A stretch of DNA of 64,000 nucleotides, from positions 62,001 to 126,000 of the forward strand of contig NZ_CP103788.1 of assembly GCF_041729705.1 (NCBI RefSeq). Direction: 5' to 3'. Below, piece after piece: positions 1 to 8,529 of this stretch (its first letter is position 1; each line of letters opens with the position of its first letter). Made by a program: the position numbers and the translations under genes. The DNA comes from Candidatus Phytoplasma solani (GTDB lineage: Bacteria; Bacillota_I; Bacilli_A; Acholeplasmatales; Acholeplasmataceae). The notes below the pieces were generated by a model. That model did no database searches, had not been told where the DNA came from, and worked only from the letters and a program-made list of their open reading frames with translations.

Positions 1-6
1 ACTCTA

Positions 7-912
7 ATGAAAACAACCCAAAAAACTAATAAAAAAACAGTTTTTAATTTAGTCAAAAAATTTAAAAATAGTTTAAATTTAACCACAATTTTAAAAACTA
101 TCAAAATCAAAAGAAGTACTTATTATTATTATTGGTTGAAAACGAAAGATAAACTAAAAGAAAAAGAAGAAAAAAACCTTTTACAGCAAAAAAGAATTAA
201 TGCTTTATGTATAAATAATCAATATTTTTACGGCCATCGTAAAATCACTGATTTATACCAAAAAACCTTTAACGAATTCATCACCAAGAAAAAAGTTTAT
301 ACTATTATGAAAGAAAATGGAATTTGCTGTCGCTTAAGAATTAAAAAAAATAAATATAGTTATAAAAACAATTTAAAACCTAAATTAAAAGTAGTAGATA
401 ATTTAATCAATCAAGATTTTATAGCTACTAAACCTCTTCAAAAACTATTCACCGACATCACTTATTTCAAAACTAATCAAGGATTTTTATATTTTTCTTG
501 TATTATCGACTCTTTTAATAATCAAATAATCGCTTCTCAGACTTCAAAACACCAAAATAAAGAATTAGTTTTAAATACCATCAAAAAATTACCTAAATTA
601 ATAAAACCTTGTATTATTCACTCTGATCAAGGCACAGTTTATCAATCACTAGAAGTCCAACAAACACTAGCTAAAAAAGGTTTTTTAATTAGTATGTCCC
701 GAAAAGCCACACCACGCGACAACGCCGTCATTGAAAACTTTTTCGGCCAAATGAAAAGTATATTACAATACCAACATCCATTTTTATTTCAAAAACCAAC
801 CGAAAAAGTTAAAAAAATAATCAATTATTTTCCTAAATTTTGGAATACTAAATGGCTTTTAGCTAAATTAAATCATTCATCTCCTTCTCAATATTCACAA
901 AATATTAGATAA
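7..912 (+). CDS. IS3-family transposase, OrfB-type (tra5-like)
   Basis: DDE integrase-core transposase. A helix-turn-helix-like segment (KSTYYY-type, about residues 35-45) precedes an HTH_21-like region and the rve catalytic core. The three catalytic acids are visible in TDITYF (about residue 147), HSDQGT (about 205) and the Glu of AVIENFF (about 242). At 301 aa it has the usual OrfB length. The reading frame is still open in the 6 nt before the ATG, so the upstream OrfA half or a frameshift junction may lie outside the window. The last 25 residues differ from the usual HxxYN...LxGxSPxxYR tail, although SPSQYSQ remains. Probably the mobility gene of an IS3/IS150-group element. Confidence 0.9.
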   Translation: MKTTQKTNKKTVFNLVKKFKNSLNLTTILKTIKIKRSTYYYYWLKTKDKLKEKEEKNLLQQKRINALCINNQYFYGHRKITDLYQKTFNEFITKKKVYTIMKENGICCRLRIKKNKYSYKNNLKPKLKVVDNLINQDFIATKPLQKLFTDITYFKTNQGFLYFSCIIDSFNNQIIASQTSKHQNKELVLNTIKKLPKLIKPCIIHSDQGTVYQSLEVQQTLAKKGFLISMSRKATPRDNAVIENFFGQMKSILQYQHPFLFQKPTEKVKKIINYFPKFWNTKWLLAKLNHSSPSQYSQNIR

Positions 913-932
913 ATAATTTATTTAAAATATTT

Positions 933-956
933 AACCTTGAAAAAGGTTACTTTTTT
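933..956 (+). terminator. Intrinsic terminator after transposase
   Basis: AACCTT-GAAA-AAGGTT hairpin followed two bases later by TTTTTT, 20 bp after the transposase stop. Confidence 0.7.
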
Positions 957-1199
957 ACGCATTTTTTTCAAAAAACATCATAATTGTGTAAAAAAATAAT
1001 TTTAATTTCATTTTCTTAACGGAATTTTAACTTTTTTTACCTTACTATATAGTGTAAGGATAAAATATTAAAAAAAATATCTTTTGAAACTAACGAATTA
1101 TTAAAAAAGTTTAGACACTTTTTGATTTTTAAAAAAATATTTCCTTAGTTTGAAAAGATATGAAATTATCTACTTATTTTTAAGTCTTAAAGAATCATT
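957..1199. other. Probable right end of the IS3 element
   Basis: No gene is visible. A short palindrome (CCTTAC...GTAAGG, 1040-1059) and a TTTAGACACTTTTTGA stretch near 1110-1126 resemble the subterminal sequence of IS150-group ends (AAAAAGT-GTCTAA read inward). The exact end and any target duplication cannot be fixed because the left end is outside the window. Confidence 0.35.
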
Positions 1200-1808
1200 T
1201 TAAAATAAAAAATTGTCTAAAAAAACGAAACAGCGCACTTTTTCTAATGAATCTAAGAATGAACCCAAGACATTTGCTGACATCATTTCACAATCACAAA
1301 AAGAAATATCTACTCCTTTAATCTTGTTTAAATCATTAAGATCAAATAAAAATACTCCTTTACCAGGTTCATCTTTTAAATAATAATGAACTAAATCATT
1401 TAAAATGGCAATTTGAGAGTCAGTACAATTAATATTATGATCATAAAAACCTGTATAATCAGCAAACGCATCAATACCAGAAACAAATTGCCCTATACCA
1501 GGAACAAAACCTAATCCTATTGTAAATACATCTTTGGTTAATTGATTTCTATTAGCAAATTCTTGATAAGATTTACAAGGCATCATTTTAATTCCTGGAA
1601 TATTATAAAATACTCGAGCGTTATCAGAAAAGGCATGTCCCTCTTCATTTTTCCAAGTTTGTTCATAATGTTTGGTATTATAATTTATTTCATAGTCATT
1701 AGGATTAAAAGCGTAAACTTTAAAGTTATAAAAATTAAATAAAACTAAAGTAGTTATAAAAAATAGTAATGATTTGAAATATTTATTAAAATGAGTTTGT
1801 TTTTGCAT
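1200..1808 (-). CDS. Secreted protein, cysteine-motif family (truncated member)
   Basis: Function unknown. An N-terminal signal peptide (about residues 1-33, hydrophobic core then VYA-F cleavage site) predicts Sec export into the host cell or membrane surface. The mature part is clearly homologous to the products at 54525 and 57603: PCKSYQEF matches PCCSYQEW, a hydrophobic FVPGIGQFVSGI segment matches WIPVVGGIVGAI, and EPGKGVFLFD plus SFCDC match NPGKGFFFFD plus SFCDC. It stops soon after SFCDC (202 aa against 385 and 352), so it is a shortened member; the last residues (RCFVFLDNFLF) look like out-of-family sequence after a break. The ATG follows the family's AGGAG-ATATTAAAATTTTC leader. Its upstream module carries a canonical promoter. 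Confidence 0.75.
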   Translation of the reverse strand: MQKQTHFNKYFKSLLFFITTLVLFNFYNFKVYAFNPNDYEINYNTKHYEQTWKNEEGHAFSDNARVFYNIPGIKMMPCKSYQEFANRNQLTKDVFTIGLGFVPGIGQFVSGIDAFADYTGFYDHNINCTDSQIAILNDLVHYYLKDEPGKGVFLFDLNDLNKIKGVDISFCDCEMMSANVLGSFLDSLEKVRCFVFLDNFLF

Positions 1809-1925
1809 TATGAAAATTTTAATATCTCCTAATTAATTTTTTTTAAGAGAAGAAAAAAACTATCTTTTCAAAAAATTAACATTTTTTTATTTAATATAAT
1901 TATATGTTTTTTCATTAGTTGTATT

Positions 1926-2002
1926 TTTTTTTATAATTAAGCCTCATCTTTGAAGAACACATAATTACACTTTTATTATAACACTAATTTAAAAGTTGTC
2001 AA
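1926..2002 (-). promoter_or_regulatory. Secreted-protein family promoter and leader (copy 1)
   Basis: On the minus strand: TTGACA (2002-1997), 16-nt spacer ending AAATTAGTGT, TATAAT (1980-1975), then a leader containing GATGAGGCTTAATTAT. This matches the modules at 50.92, 54.29, 57.37 and partly 62.80 kb. In this copy the leader-peptide start is ATA instead of ATG. Similarity to the other copies extends upstream to about 2080. Confidence 0.75.
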
Positions 2003-2120
2003 GTTTAATTTTTATTTTAAAGTTAATTTTATATTTGGAGTTTTTAGCACTTTTTAATGTTATTCATTTTAAGTAAAAATATCAAAGTTTTTTAAAAAAT
2101 ACTTTAATCATTGTTCTTTT

Positions 2121-2138
2121 GTGCACTGTTATAAACAG
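2121..2138 (+). repeat. Isolated MITE-like terminal repeat
   Basis: GTGCACTGTTATAAACAG matches the left terminal repeat of the TIR elements at 10437 and 60085, but no second end is found nearby. It is a solo end or truncated copy. Confidence 0.4.
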
Positions 2139-2289
2139 ATTTGGTGCTAATTTTTGTATTTGTTTTTTCTTTATTCTTTTTCTTTTTTTAAAAATTTTTT
2201 TTGTTGCAATTTGTTTTTTTTATGTTAAACTATAAGTAGTTTAATAACATGCATTTTAGTTTACAAATTTCTTTTCATGTAGTAGTGTT

Positions 2290-3165
2290 TTGCCCCGTAT
2301 CAGTATCAATTTATTGCTTTGTCTTACGTCGTTATATTTATTCATTTATTCTTTTGTAATAACAAACTTCACATAGCACGACCTGTTTTTTATAATTTGC
2401 CATATTTTAACCTTTCGCATTGTAAACGGTTTTTGTATAGTTAATCTCAAATATAGTAGTCGTTTCCCAGATTTCACAGCATTCGGGCTGTTAGTTTATC
2501 AGTTAGACTTGTTTTACCTAGGTATTTATGCAGTTTCGGTTCCTAATCGGAATTACTTTTTCATTTATACTTTTCTTTGATGTAGTCCTAGGTATATTTC
2601 AGCCATATTTCAACTTATTTTCCTTTTTGTCTTTATATTTGATTTTAATGCCCCAAATAGTAACTTATCTATATGTTTTTGATGAAAGTAGATTATTTTA
2701 TTTGTTAACGTTTCGTCATGTTTAATTTTTCTTCTTTTTAACTAAGTATAGGTTTTTGTGTATTCTTTGGGTATTTCTCTTGAAGTTTGGATTTTTACCT
2801 TGCTATTTAGTAAGTTTTTGGTTATTTTAGTTTTGTGAGTGCTTTTAGTTAGACTTACTCTAAGAACTTAGTGCTTTTGGTGTCTTTTATGATTTTTGAT
2901 TTATCCTTTTTAATTTTAAAATTCAAGTACTTGTTCTAACCATTAGGTTATTAATTCTTTAATATATTAAACTTTGTAACATTCCTTTTTTACTTGTAAT
3001 AAAATCATCTACGTAGTAGATGTATTCAATTTTGATTTTTAGGTTATGGTTGATATATCTATTAATACCTCGGATTTTATGTTTTCTTTTACGATAGACT
3101 TTACCATATTCTAAGTTTACTATCCCTTTTTGGTGTGCTCTTTTTTATCAGTTCTTCTATTTTTA
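2290..3165 (-). pseudogene. Decayed group II intron RT/maturase (C-terminal half)
   Basis: No open frame survives, but fragments in shifting minus-strand frames align in order with the intact RT at 43690-45435: EELIKKSTP (intact DELIKEGTP), IEYIYYVDDFIT (VEYIRYADDFII; one catalytic Asp-Asp remains), KKDKSKIIKDTKSTKFL (SKDKSKIVKANKGTRFL), KHDETLTNK, and HNH-like remnants near 2400-2500. Numerous stops and indels show long decay. The first half of the enzyme is absent here. Confidence 0.7.
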
Positions 3166-3174
3166 AATAAATAC

Positions 3175-3932
3175 AGATAGATGAATTGTGCTTCGCTGAT
3201 TTTTTGGGCATACTACAATCTGGTCTCTATCTGCACGTAGCAAACAAGTTTCTAAGCACACAGCTTTCTGTAATTTAATTGACCTTTATCAGGTATTGAC
3301 CTAGTTTTAGGTATTTTTTTAGTTAGTTAGTTCCTGCGTAATTTACTATTTTTACAATAAATTACTAGCTACTTTCACCTTGTAAGAATTATTAACTTTT
3401 TGCCTGATAGGTTAGTTTGCAATAATACTTTGGATTTCTTCTGACTACTAAAAAAAATCTCTTTATCCTTGAGCAGTAAGCTTTTAACTTCTATTTTACT
3501 AATTTAATAGTTACTTTTGGGATTGTCTAAGTTACTCTAAATATCTATCTAGTTCGTCAGGCAAACTAATTGCGTCTTGTCATCTAAGTTTCGTACTGTT
3601 GTGTAGAATTGCTGATGGTTGTGTTAAGATTTTAGTTTTTTTCAATTGATAAACTAACCAGGACACCATAAATATCTTGTTAGACGCTTTTTTTCGGTAG
3701 TTTTTTTGGTAGCTTTGCCCGATAGGCTACATTATTACATTTGCTTTTTTTCTTAGGTCATTATAGGCTTATCTGTGAAACAATTTGGTCACAAAATCCT
3801 CTTGGCTAACTATTTTGGTCTTAATCTACTTTTATGAATTACTGTAAGTCGTTATTCTTTCAAATAACCTACTCAAAGAAAAGGGTTTGATTGGGTTTTC
3901 TGGCTATTTTGGTTTTTAGGCCTCTTTGGTAC
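3175..3932 (-). mobile_element. ORF-less, degenerate group II intron
   Basis: On the minus strand the sequence begins GTACCAAAGAGGCC (the intact intron begins GCGCCAAAGAGGCC), runs about 650 nt parallel to the domain I-III region of the intact intron (shared blocks such as GTCTAACA, AGATATTTAGAGTAACTT and AAAGTAGCTAGTAATTTA), then passes straight to a domain V-like hairpin (AAGCTGTG...TTAGAAACTTG, near 3229-3268) and the terminal CAATTCATCTATC. The whole RT reading frame is missing. Domain V keeps the AGC and GAAA elements but its distal pairing is disturbed, so self-splicing is doubtful. Confidence 0.7.
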
Positions 3933-4223
3933 CTTTAAAAATATGATGATAAATACAAATATCAAACCTTCCTAATACATGTTTTTAATAGTTAATAACT
4001 TTTAAGTTTGACTGAATCTATATAATAATTAACAAAATACCTAAACATGAAATAAGACAGATAAGCAAATAAACAAAATAAATAAAAAGATCGGTTTTTA
4101 TTGTAAACAACATAATCATTAAACCACGAAAACAAAAACTTGAAAACACTCAAAAATTTTAAAAAACCCCCATCAATAAACCCTTAAAACTAAAAATAAT
4201 GAAAAATTAGAAAGAATAAATTT

Positions 4224-5336
4224 ATGAAACTACTTATAAACAATAAAGATAAGAAAATTTCATTTATTGCCACCCTTTTAATAATTGGTATCACGGTTTT
4301 GATTTTGTCAATTCCTATTTGTGCTTTGTTTTACCGTCAATTCAAACCAAAATCAAATGATACTAAAAGAATTGTTGTGACTACTACCATGTTACAAGAT
4401 TTAGTCAACCATTTAATCGGTGATGTAAATGAGAGCGAACAATCAAAAAATTATCAAAAAATTTCTAACATTGAAGTTAAAACTTTAATGGGCATAGGCA
4501 TTGACCCCCACAATTACAAAACTAAGTTATCTGATCGCGCCAAAATCCAAGAAGCTGATTTAGTTGTTGTCAATGGATTAAATTTAGAAGCTAAGATGCC
4601 TGATGCCTTTGCTGAATTTAGCCAAAAAGATTGTTTATGGAATGCCGGAGATAAATTAAAAGAAGATATCAACTTCAAAGAGGAATTATTAAAAAAAGAC
4701 TATTCAGAAGATTATGACCCTCATATTTGGTTTTCGCCCGATTTATGGATCCAAACTTTGCAAAATTTAAAAGATGTTCTTATAGCAAAAAATATTGTAA
4801 AAGAAAAAGCAAAATTAGAAACAAATTTCCAGATTTATAACGAAGTTTTAACAAATTTAAAAACACATATTGTTAAAGAAATGAAAGACTTGAAAACAAA
4901 CATAGAAAAACAACAAAATAAATTTATTATAGTAACAGCTCATGATGCTTTTTCTTATTGGCAACAATTTTGTAAAAAGAATCATTGTTCTTTTGATTTA
5001 GAACCTATTCAAGGAATTTCAACCCAAACCGAAGCTAGCAACAATAAAATAGTCACTTTAGCAAAAAAATTAGCTCAACACAATGTCCAAGCTATTTTTA
5101 CCGAAAACTCAATGCCTAAAAACTCTTTAAAAAGCTTGAAAGAAGAAGTTGATAAACAAAGACAAAAACTAAAAATGACTGGAACAATAAAAATTCCTGA
5201 TAATGTCGAATTGTATTCCGATTCTTTGGGAACAAATAAACACGAAGAGAAGTTTGAAGACATTTTTTACAAACACTCAACTTATGTTGGTGCTTTTTTA
5301 AACAATATCAAAATTATAAAGGAAAATTTATTATGA
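4224..5336 (+). CDS. Metal-ion ABC transporter, substrate-binding protein (ZnuA/MntA/TroA type)
   Basis: Extracellular receptor that captures Zn2+ or Mn2+ for the downstream ABC importer. An N-terminal hydrophobic segment (residues 12-37) is an uncleaved anchor or signal; there is no clear lipobox Cys. Cluster A-I ligands are visible: His96 (DPHNY), His167 (DPHIW), His240 (TAHDAF) and the Asp of YSDSLG near the C-terminus. Three His plus one Asp are compatible with zinc or manganese. The 370-aa length includes a moderately charged loop between the lobes. The stop overlaps the ATPase start by 4 nt (ATGA-type coupling), making it the first gene of a four-gene operon. No metalloregulator operator was recognised upstream. 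Confidence 0.9.
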   Translation: MKLLINNKDKKISFIATLLIIGITVLILSIPICALFYRQFKPKSNDTKRIVVTTTMLQDLVNHLIGDVNESEQSKNYQKISNIEVKTLMGIGIDPHNYKTKLSDRAKIQEADLVVVNGLNLEAKMPDAFAEFSQKDCLWNAGDKLKEDINFKEELLKKDYSEDYDPHIWFSPDLWIQTLQNLKDVLIAKNIVKEKAKLETNFQIYNEVLTNLKTHIVKEMKDLKTNIEKQQNKFIIVTAHDAFSYWQQFCKKNHCSFDLEPIQGISTQTEASNNKIVTLAKKLAQHNVQAIFTENSMPKNSLKSLKEEVDKQRQKLKMTGTIKIPDNVELYSDSLGTNKHEEKFEDIFYKHSTYVGAFLNNIKIIKENLL

Positions 5337-6082
5337 ATAATAAATCAAAAATAGCTATTTCCATACAAGATTTAACAGTTAGTTATCATTTAAAACCTGT
5401 TTTGTGGGATATTGATCTTGATTTTTATCAAAGTTCTTTAACTGGCATCTTAGGGCCGAATGGAGCTGGCAAGTCTACTTTAATCAAAACCTTAATTGAG
5501 TTAATTCCTAAGGTTTCGGGCGAAGTTTTATTCCAAGGGCAAACTTATCAAAAAATTAGAAAACAAATTGCTTATGTTCCCCAAAGAAATTCAGTCGATT
5601 GGGATTTTCCTACTACTGTTTTTGACGTTGTTTTAATGGGGCGATACGGACATTTAGGTTGGTTTACCCGTCCAACGGCAAAAGATCACCAAATAGTGAT
5701 GCAATCTTTGGAAAAAGTTGATATGCAAGATTTAAAAGACCGTCAAATTTCTGAACTTTCTGGCGGACAACAACAACGCATTTTTTTAGCACGCGCTTTA
5801 GCTCAACAAGGTGATATTTACTTAATGGATGAACCTTTTCAAGGAGTTGATATCCAAACCGAAAAAAAAATTATCACCGTTTTAAAAGATTTACAAAAAG
5901 AAAAAAAAACCATTATTGTCGTCCATCATGACTTAGAAACAGTACCCCAATATTTCGATCATGTCGTTTTATTAAACATCCAAAAAATCGCCAGTGGCCC
6001 CCTTCAAACCACTTTTACACCCGAAAATATCAAAAAAACCTATCAACATTATCAATTAAAAAATACCACTGTTAAAAAGTAA
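5333..6082 (+). CDS. Metal-ion ABC transporter, ATPase (ZnuC/MntB type)
   Basis: Energises uptake of Zn/Mn with the two permeases downstream. Complete nucleotide-binding domain: Walker A GPNGAGKS (41-48), Q-loop in VPQRNSVDW (about 86), signature LSGGQQQR (about 142), Walker B IYLMDEPF (about 160) and the switch His of VHHD. The RNSVDWDFP stretch after the Q-loop is typical of the metal-transporter subfamily. At 249 aa it has family length. It overlaps the binding-protein gene by 4 nt and lies 5 nt from the first permease, so it is translationally linked to both. Confidence 0.95.
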   Translation: MNNKSKIAISIQDLTVSYHLKPVLWDIDLDFYQSSLTGILGPNGAGKSTLIKTLIELIPKVSGEVLFQGQTYQKIRKQIAYVPQRNSVDWDFPTTVFDVVLMGRYGHLGWFTRPTAKDHQIVMQSLEKVDMQDLKDRQISELSGGQQQRIFLARALAQQGDIYLMDEPFQGVDIQTEKKIITVLKDLQKEKKTIIVVHHDLETVPQYFDHVVLLNIQKIASGPLQTTFTPENIKKTYQHYQLKNTTVKK

Positions 6083-6087
6083 ATTAT

Positions 6088-7146
6088 ATGGATTTTTTAC
6101 ATATATTAATTCAATTTAGCACTATTAAGATCTTTTTAGGTATCGGTTTATTAGGTTTTGCTGCAGGTATTTTAGGGGTCTTTGTCATTTTGAAACAAAA
6201 AGCTTTATTGGGGGATGCAATTTCTCACACTGTTTTGCCAGGAATAGTTTTATCTTATCTTTGTTTTCGTAAAACTGATATTTGGGTTATTTGGATCGGT
6301 TCCGTCGGAGCTGCTATTGTTTCTTTGTTTTTAATGGAAGCTATCAAACGATATTCTAAAATTAAAAAAGACGCCGCTTTATCCTTGGTTTTATCAGCTT
6401 TTTTTGGTTTAGGCAATGCTTTGATGACTTATGCTCAACAAGGTAACGAAGATAGTTCTATTGCGGTATTAGAAAAATTTATTTTAGGACAAGTAGCTTT
6501 GATTGAAACCATAGATGTTTGGTTTATTATACTTGGCTCTTTACTGGTGTTAATGGTAGTAAGTTTGTTATGGAAAGAATTAAAACTTTTTGTCTTTGAT
6601 GAAGTTTTTGCCAAAAGTATGGGTTTTAATAATATCGTCATTACCGTTATTTTTAATGCTTTATTAATTGGAGTTATTGTTATTAGTTTAAAAATTACAG
6701 GCATCATTTTAACTAGCGCTTTTTTGATTATGCCTGGCATTGTTTCGCGTCAAATGAGCGATAAATTATCAGTTAACGTTATACTTTCTTCTGGTGTTAT
6801 GATTCTTTCTGGTTTTATTGGTGTTGTTGCAAGTACCTTGATCGAAAACTTGCCCACCGGACCTGCTGTTATTGTAGTAACTGCTATTATTCTTTTTTTA
6901 GTGTGTTTATTATCTCCCAAATATGGCATTATTCAACGCAAACTCAAACATTATCGTTATCAAAAAAATATCCAAAAATTTAAGCAATTAATCCATTTTT
7001 ATAAAAACAATCATTATTTTGACACCCAAGTTATCCAACCTTTTTTATTCCAAGAAGGGTTTTTAATTAGACAGCAAGACCAAATTGTAATCACTACCAA
7101 AGGAATTAAAATAGTAGAAAAATTAATCGATGGGAAGGTGTTATAA
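6088..7146 (+). CDS. Metal-ion ABC transporter permease 1 with C-terminal winged-helix-like tail
   Basis: ABC-3 family membrane component forming the Zn/Mn channel. Seven to nine hydrophobic segments occupy residues 8-275, including the family motifs LGDAISHTVLPG and ITGIILTSAFLIMPG. After the last membrane segment an approximately 75-residue cytoplasmic tail (about 278-352) has the pattern of a winged helix: a helix, FLFQEGFLI, then a short wing and ITTKGIKIVEKL, resembling the DtxR/MarR-like 'LT..G...A' ending. Many ABC-3 permeases lack such a tail. The start follows AAATTAT closely behind the ATPase stop; the gene overlaps the next permease by one base. Confidence 0.9.
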   Translation: MDFLHILIQFSTIKIFLGIGLLGFAAGILGVFVILKQKALLGDAISHTVLPGIVLSYLCFRKTDIWVIWIGSVGAAIVSLFLMEAIKRYSKIKKDAALSLVLSAFFGLGNALMTYAQQGNEDSSIAVLEKFILGQVALIETIDVWFIILGSLLVLMVVSLLWKELKLFVFDEVFAKSMGFNNIVITVIFNALLIGVIVISLKITGIILTSAFLIMPGIVSRQMSDKLSVNVILSSGVMILSGFIGVVASTLIENLPTGPAVIVVTAIILFLVCLLSPKYGIIQRKLKHYRYQKNIQKFKQLIHFYKNNHYFDTQVIQPFLFQEGFLIRQQDQIVITTKGIKIVEKLIDGKVL

Positions 7147-8234
7147 TGGTTAACAAACTTTTAAATGAATTTGATTTTTCTGTTTATGCAGTGTTAATTT
7201 TTTGTTCACTAGCTTTATCAGTCTTAGGTGTGTTTGTGGTTTTAAAAAAAGTTTCGATGGTAATTGATGCCATTTCTCATAGCGTTTTATTAGGGATTGT
7301 TTTAGCTTTTTTAATAGTTAAAAACCTTAATTCGCCATTTTTAATTGTTGGAGCTGCTTTAATTGGAGTCTTAACTGTTTATTTAGTTGAATTGATGGGT
7401 AAAAATCCTCGCATTAAAAAAGATGCCGCTATTGGGATTGTCTTTACGTTTTTTTTTGCCATCGCCATCACCATTATTAGCGTTCACATTCGAAATGTGC
7501 ATATGGATACTGATGCTGTCTTTTTAGGTAATATTGAATTAACTAATATTAAGGTTTTAAAAAAAATTATTCCTATTTTATTAATAAACTTTGGTTTTAT
7601 CGTGCTTTTTTACAAGGAATTAAAGATTTTTATCTTCGACCCAACATTAGCAGCCATTTTAGGCTTTTCTGCGCTTATCATTAATTATCTTTTAATGACT
7701 TTAATTTCTATAACAGCTGTAATTGCTTTTGATATAGTTGGTTCTGTAATGACAATTGCCTGTATTATTGGACCTGCTACCATTGCTTTGTTGTTGAGTA
7801 AAAAATTATTAAATTGCATTTTTTTATCTTTGTGGTTTGCTTTTATAAGTTCTAGTTTAGGTTATTTTTTAGGCATTATATTTGATCTTCCGATTTCAGG
7901 AATGATTTCGGTAGTCATTTTGATCATCTTTTTATCAGTGCTTTTTTTCGAACCCCAAAATGGCATTATTGCCAAAATAATTAAAAATAACCTCCAAAAA
8001 AAATATTTTATGGTGATCGCTTTTTTAATGCATTTAAGCAACAATGAAAAACACAAGCGTTTAAATGATTTACAACAATTACAACAAGATTTACAATGGT
8101 CTTCGTTTCGCTATCAAAAATGCCTCCAAAAAGCTCTAAATTTAGGCTATGTTGCTATCGTTAAAAAGCAAGTCGTTTTAAAGGAGGAAGGCAAAAAAGC
8201 CTTAACCAAAAAAACTACTGCTTGGAATGTTTAA
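7146..8234 (+). CDS. Metal-ion ABC transporter permease 2 with C-terminal winged-helix-like tail
   Basis: Second ABC-3 permease, presumably heterodimerising with the product of 6088-7146. Shared motifs are VIDAISHSVLLGIV near residue 40 and the IVGSVMTIACIIGPA segment near 205. Hydrophobic segments end about residue 280, followed by a hydrophilic tail of about 75 residues with LQKALNLGYVAI...VVLKEEGKKAL, again winged-helix-like. The start (AAGGTGTTATAATG) overlaps the preceding stop. It is the last gene of the operon; a terminator follows directly. Confidence 0.9.
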   Translation: MVNKLLNEFDFSVYAVLIFCSLALSVLGVFVVLKKVSMVIDAISHSVLLGIVLAFLIVKNLNSPFLIVGAALIGVLTVYLVELMGKNPRIKKDAAIGIVFTFFFAIAITIISVHIRNVHMDTDAVFLGNIELTNIKVLKKIIPILLINFGFIVLFYKELKIFIFDPTLAAILGFSALIINYLLMTLISITAVIAFDIVGSVMTIACIIGPATIALLLSKKLLNCIFLSLWFAFISSSLGYFLGIIFDLPISGMISVVILIIFLSVLFFEPQNGIIAKIIKNNLQKKYFMVIAFLMHLSNNEKHKRLNDLQQLQQDLQWSSFRYQKCLQKALNLGYVAIVKKQVVLKEEGKKALTKKTTAWNV

Positions 8235-8242
8235 CATTTTTT

Positions 8243-8273
8243 AGACTATCTATTTGAGATGGTCTTTTTTTTT
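8243..8273 (+). terminator. Terminator of metal ABC operon
   Basis: AGACTATC-loop-GATGGTCT hairpin followed by eight T, starting 9 bp after the last permease stop. Confidence 0.85.
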
Positions 8274-8529
8274 GGCTTAAAAACTAGCTTTAAGGCGATA
8301 TTTTATTTTTTTAATGTGATAATATTTGATTTTTTGATCAAAAATGATTATAATAAGTAAGTAAAGAAGTTATCTTTTCTAAATTAAAAATAAGTTTAAT
8401 TTTTATGATTTCTTTACTTTAATAATATCTTTTTATTTAAAAAATTTATTCATTAATCAAAACTATTAATTCTCATTGTTAGTCAGATACTTCTTATATA
8501 TTGTTAAAGATAGGAAAATAAAAAAAATT

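Noticed and set aside
2528-2725. Plus-strand 65-aa hydrophobic ORF
   Set aside because: It lies antisense inside the decayed RT relic, with no ribosome-binding site; T-rich antisense DNA translates as Phe/Leu runs.
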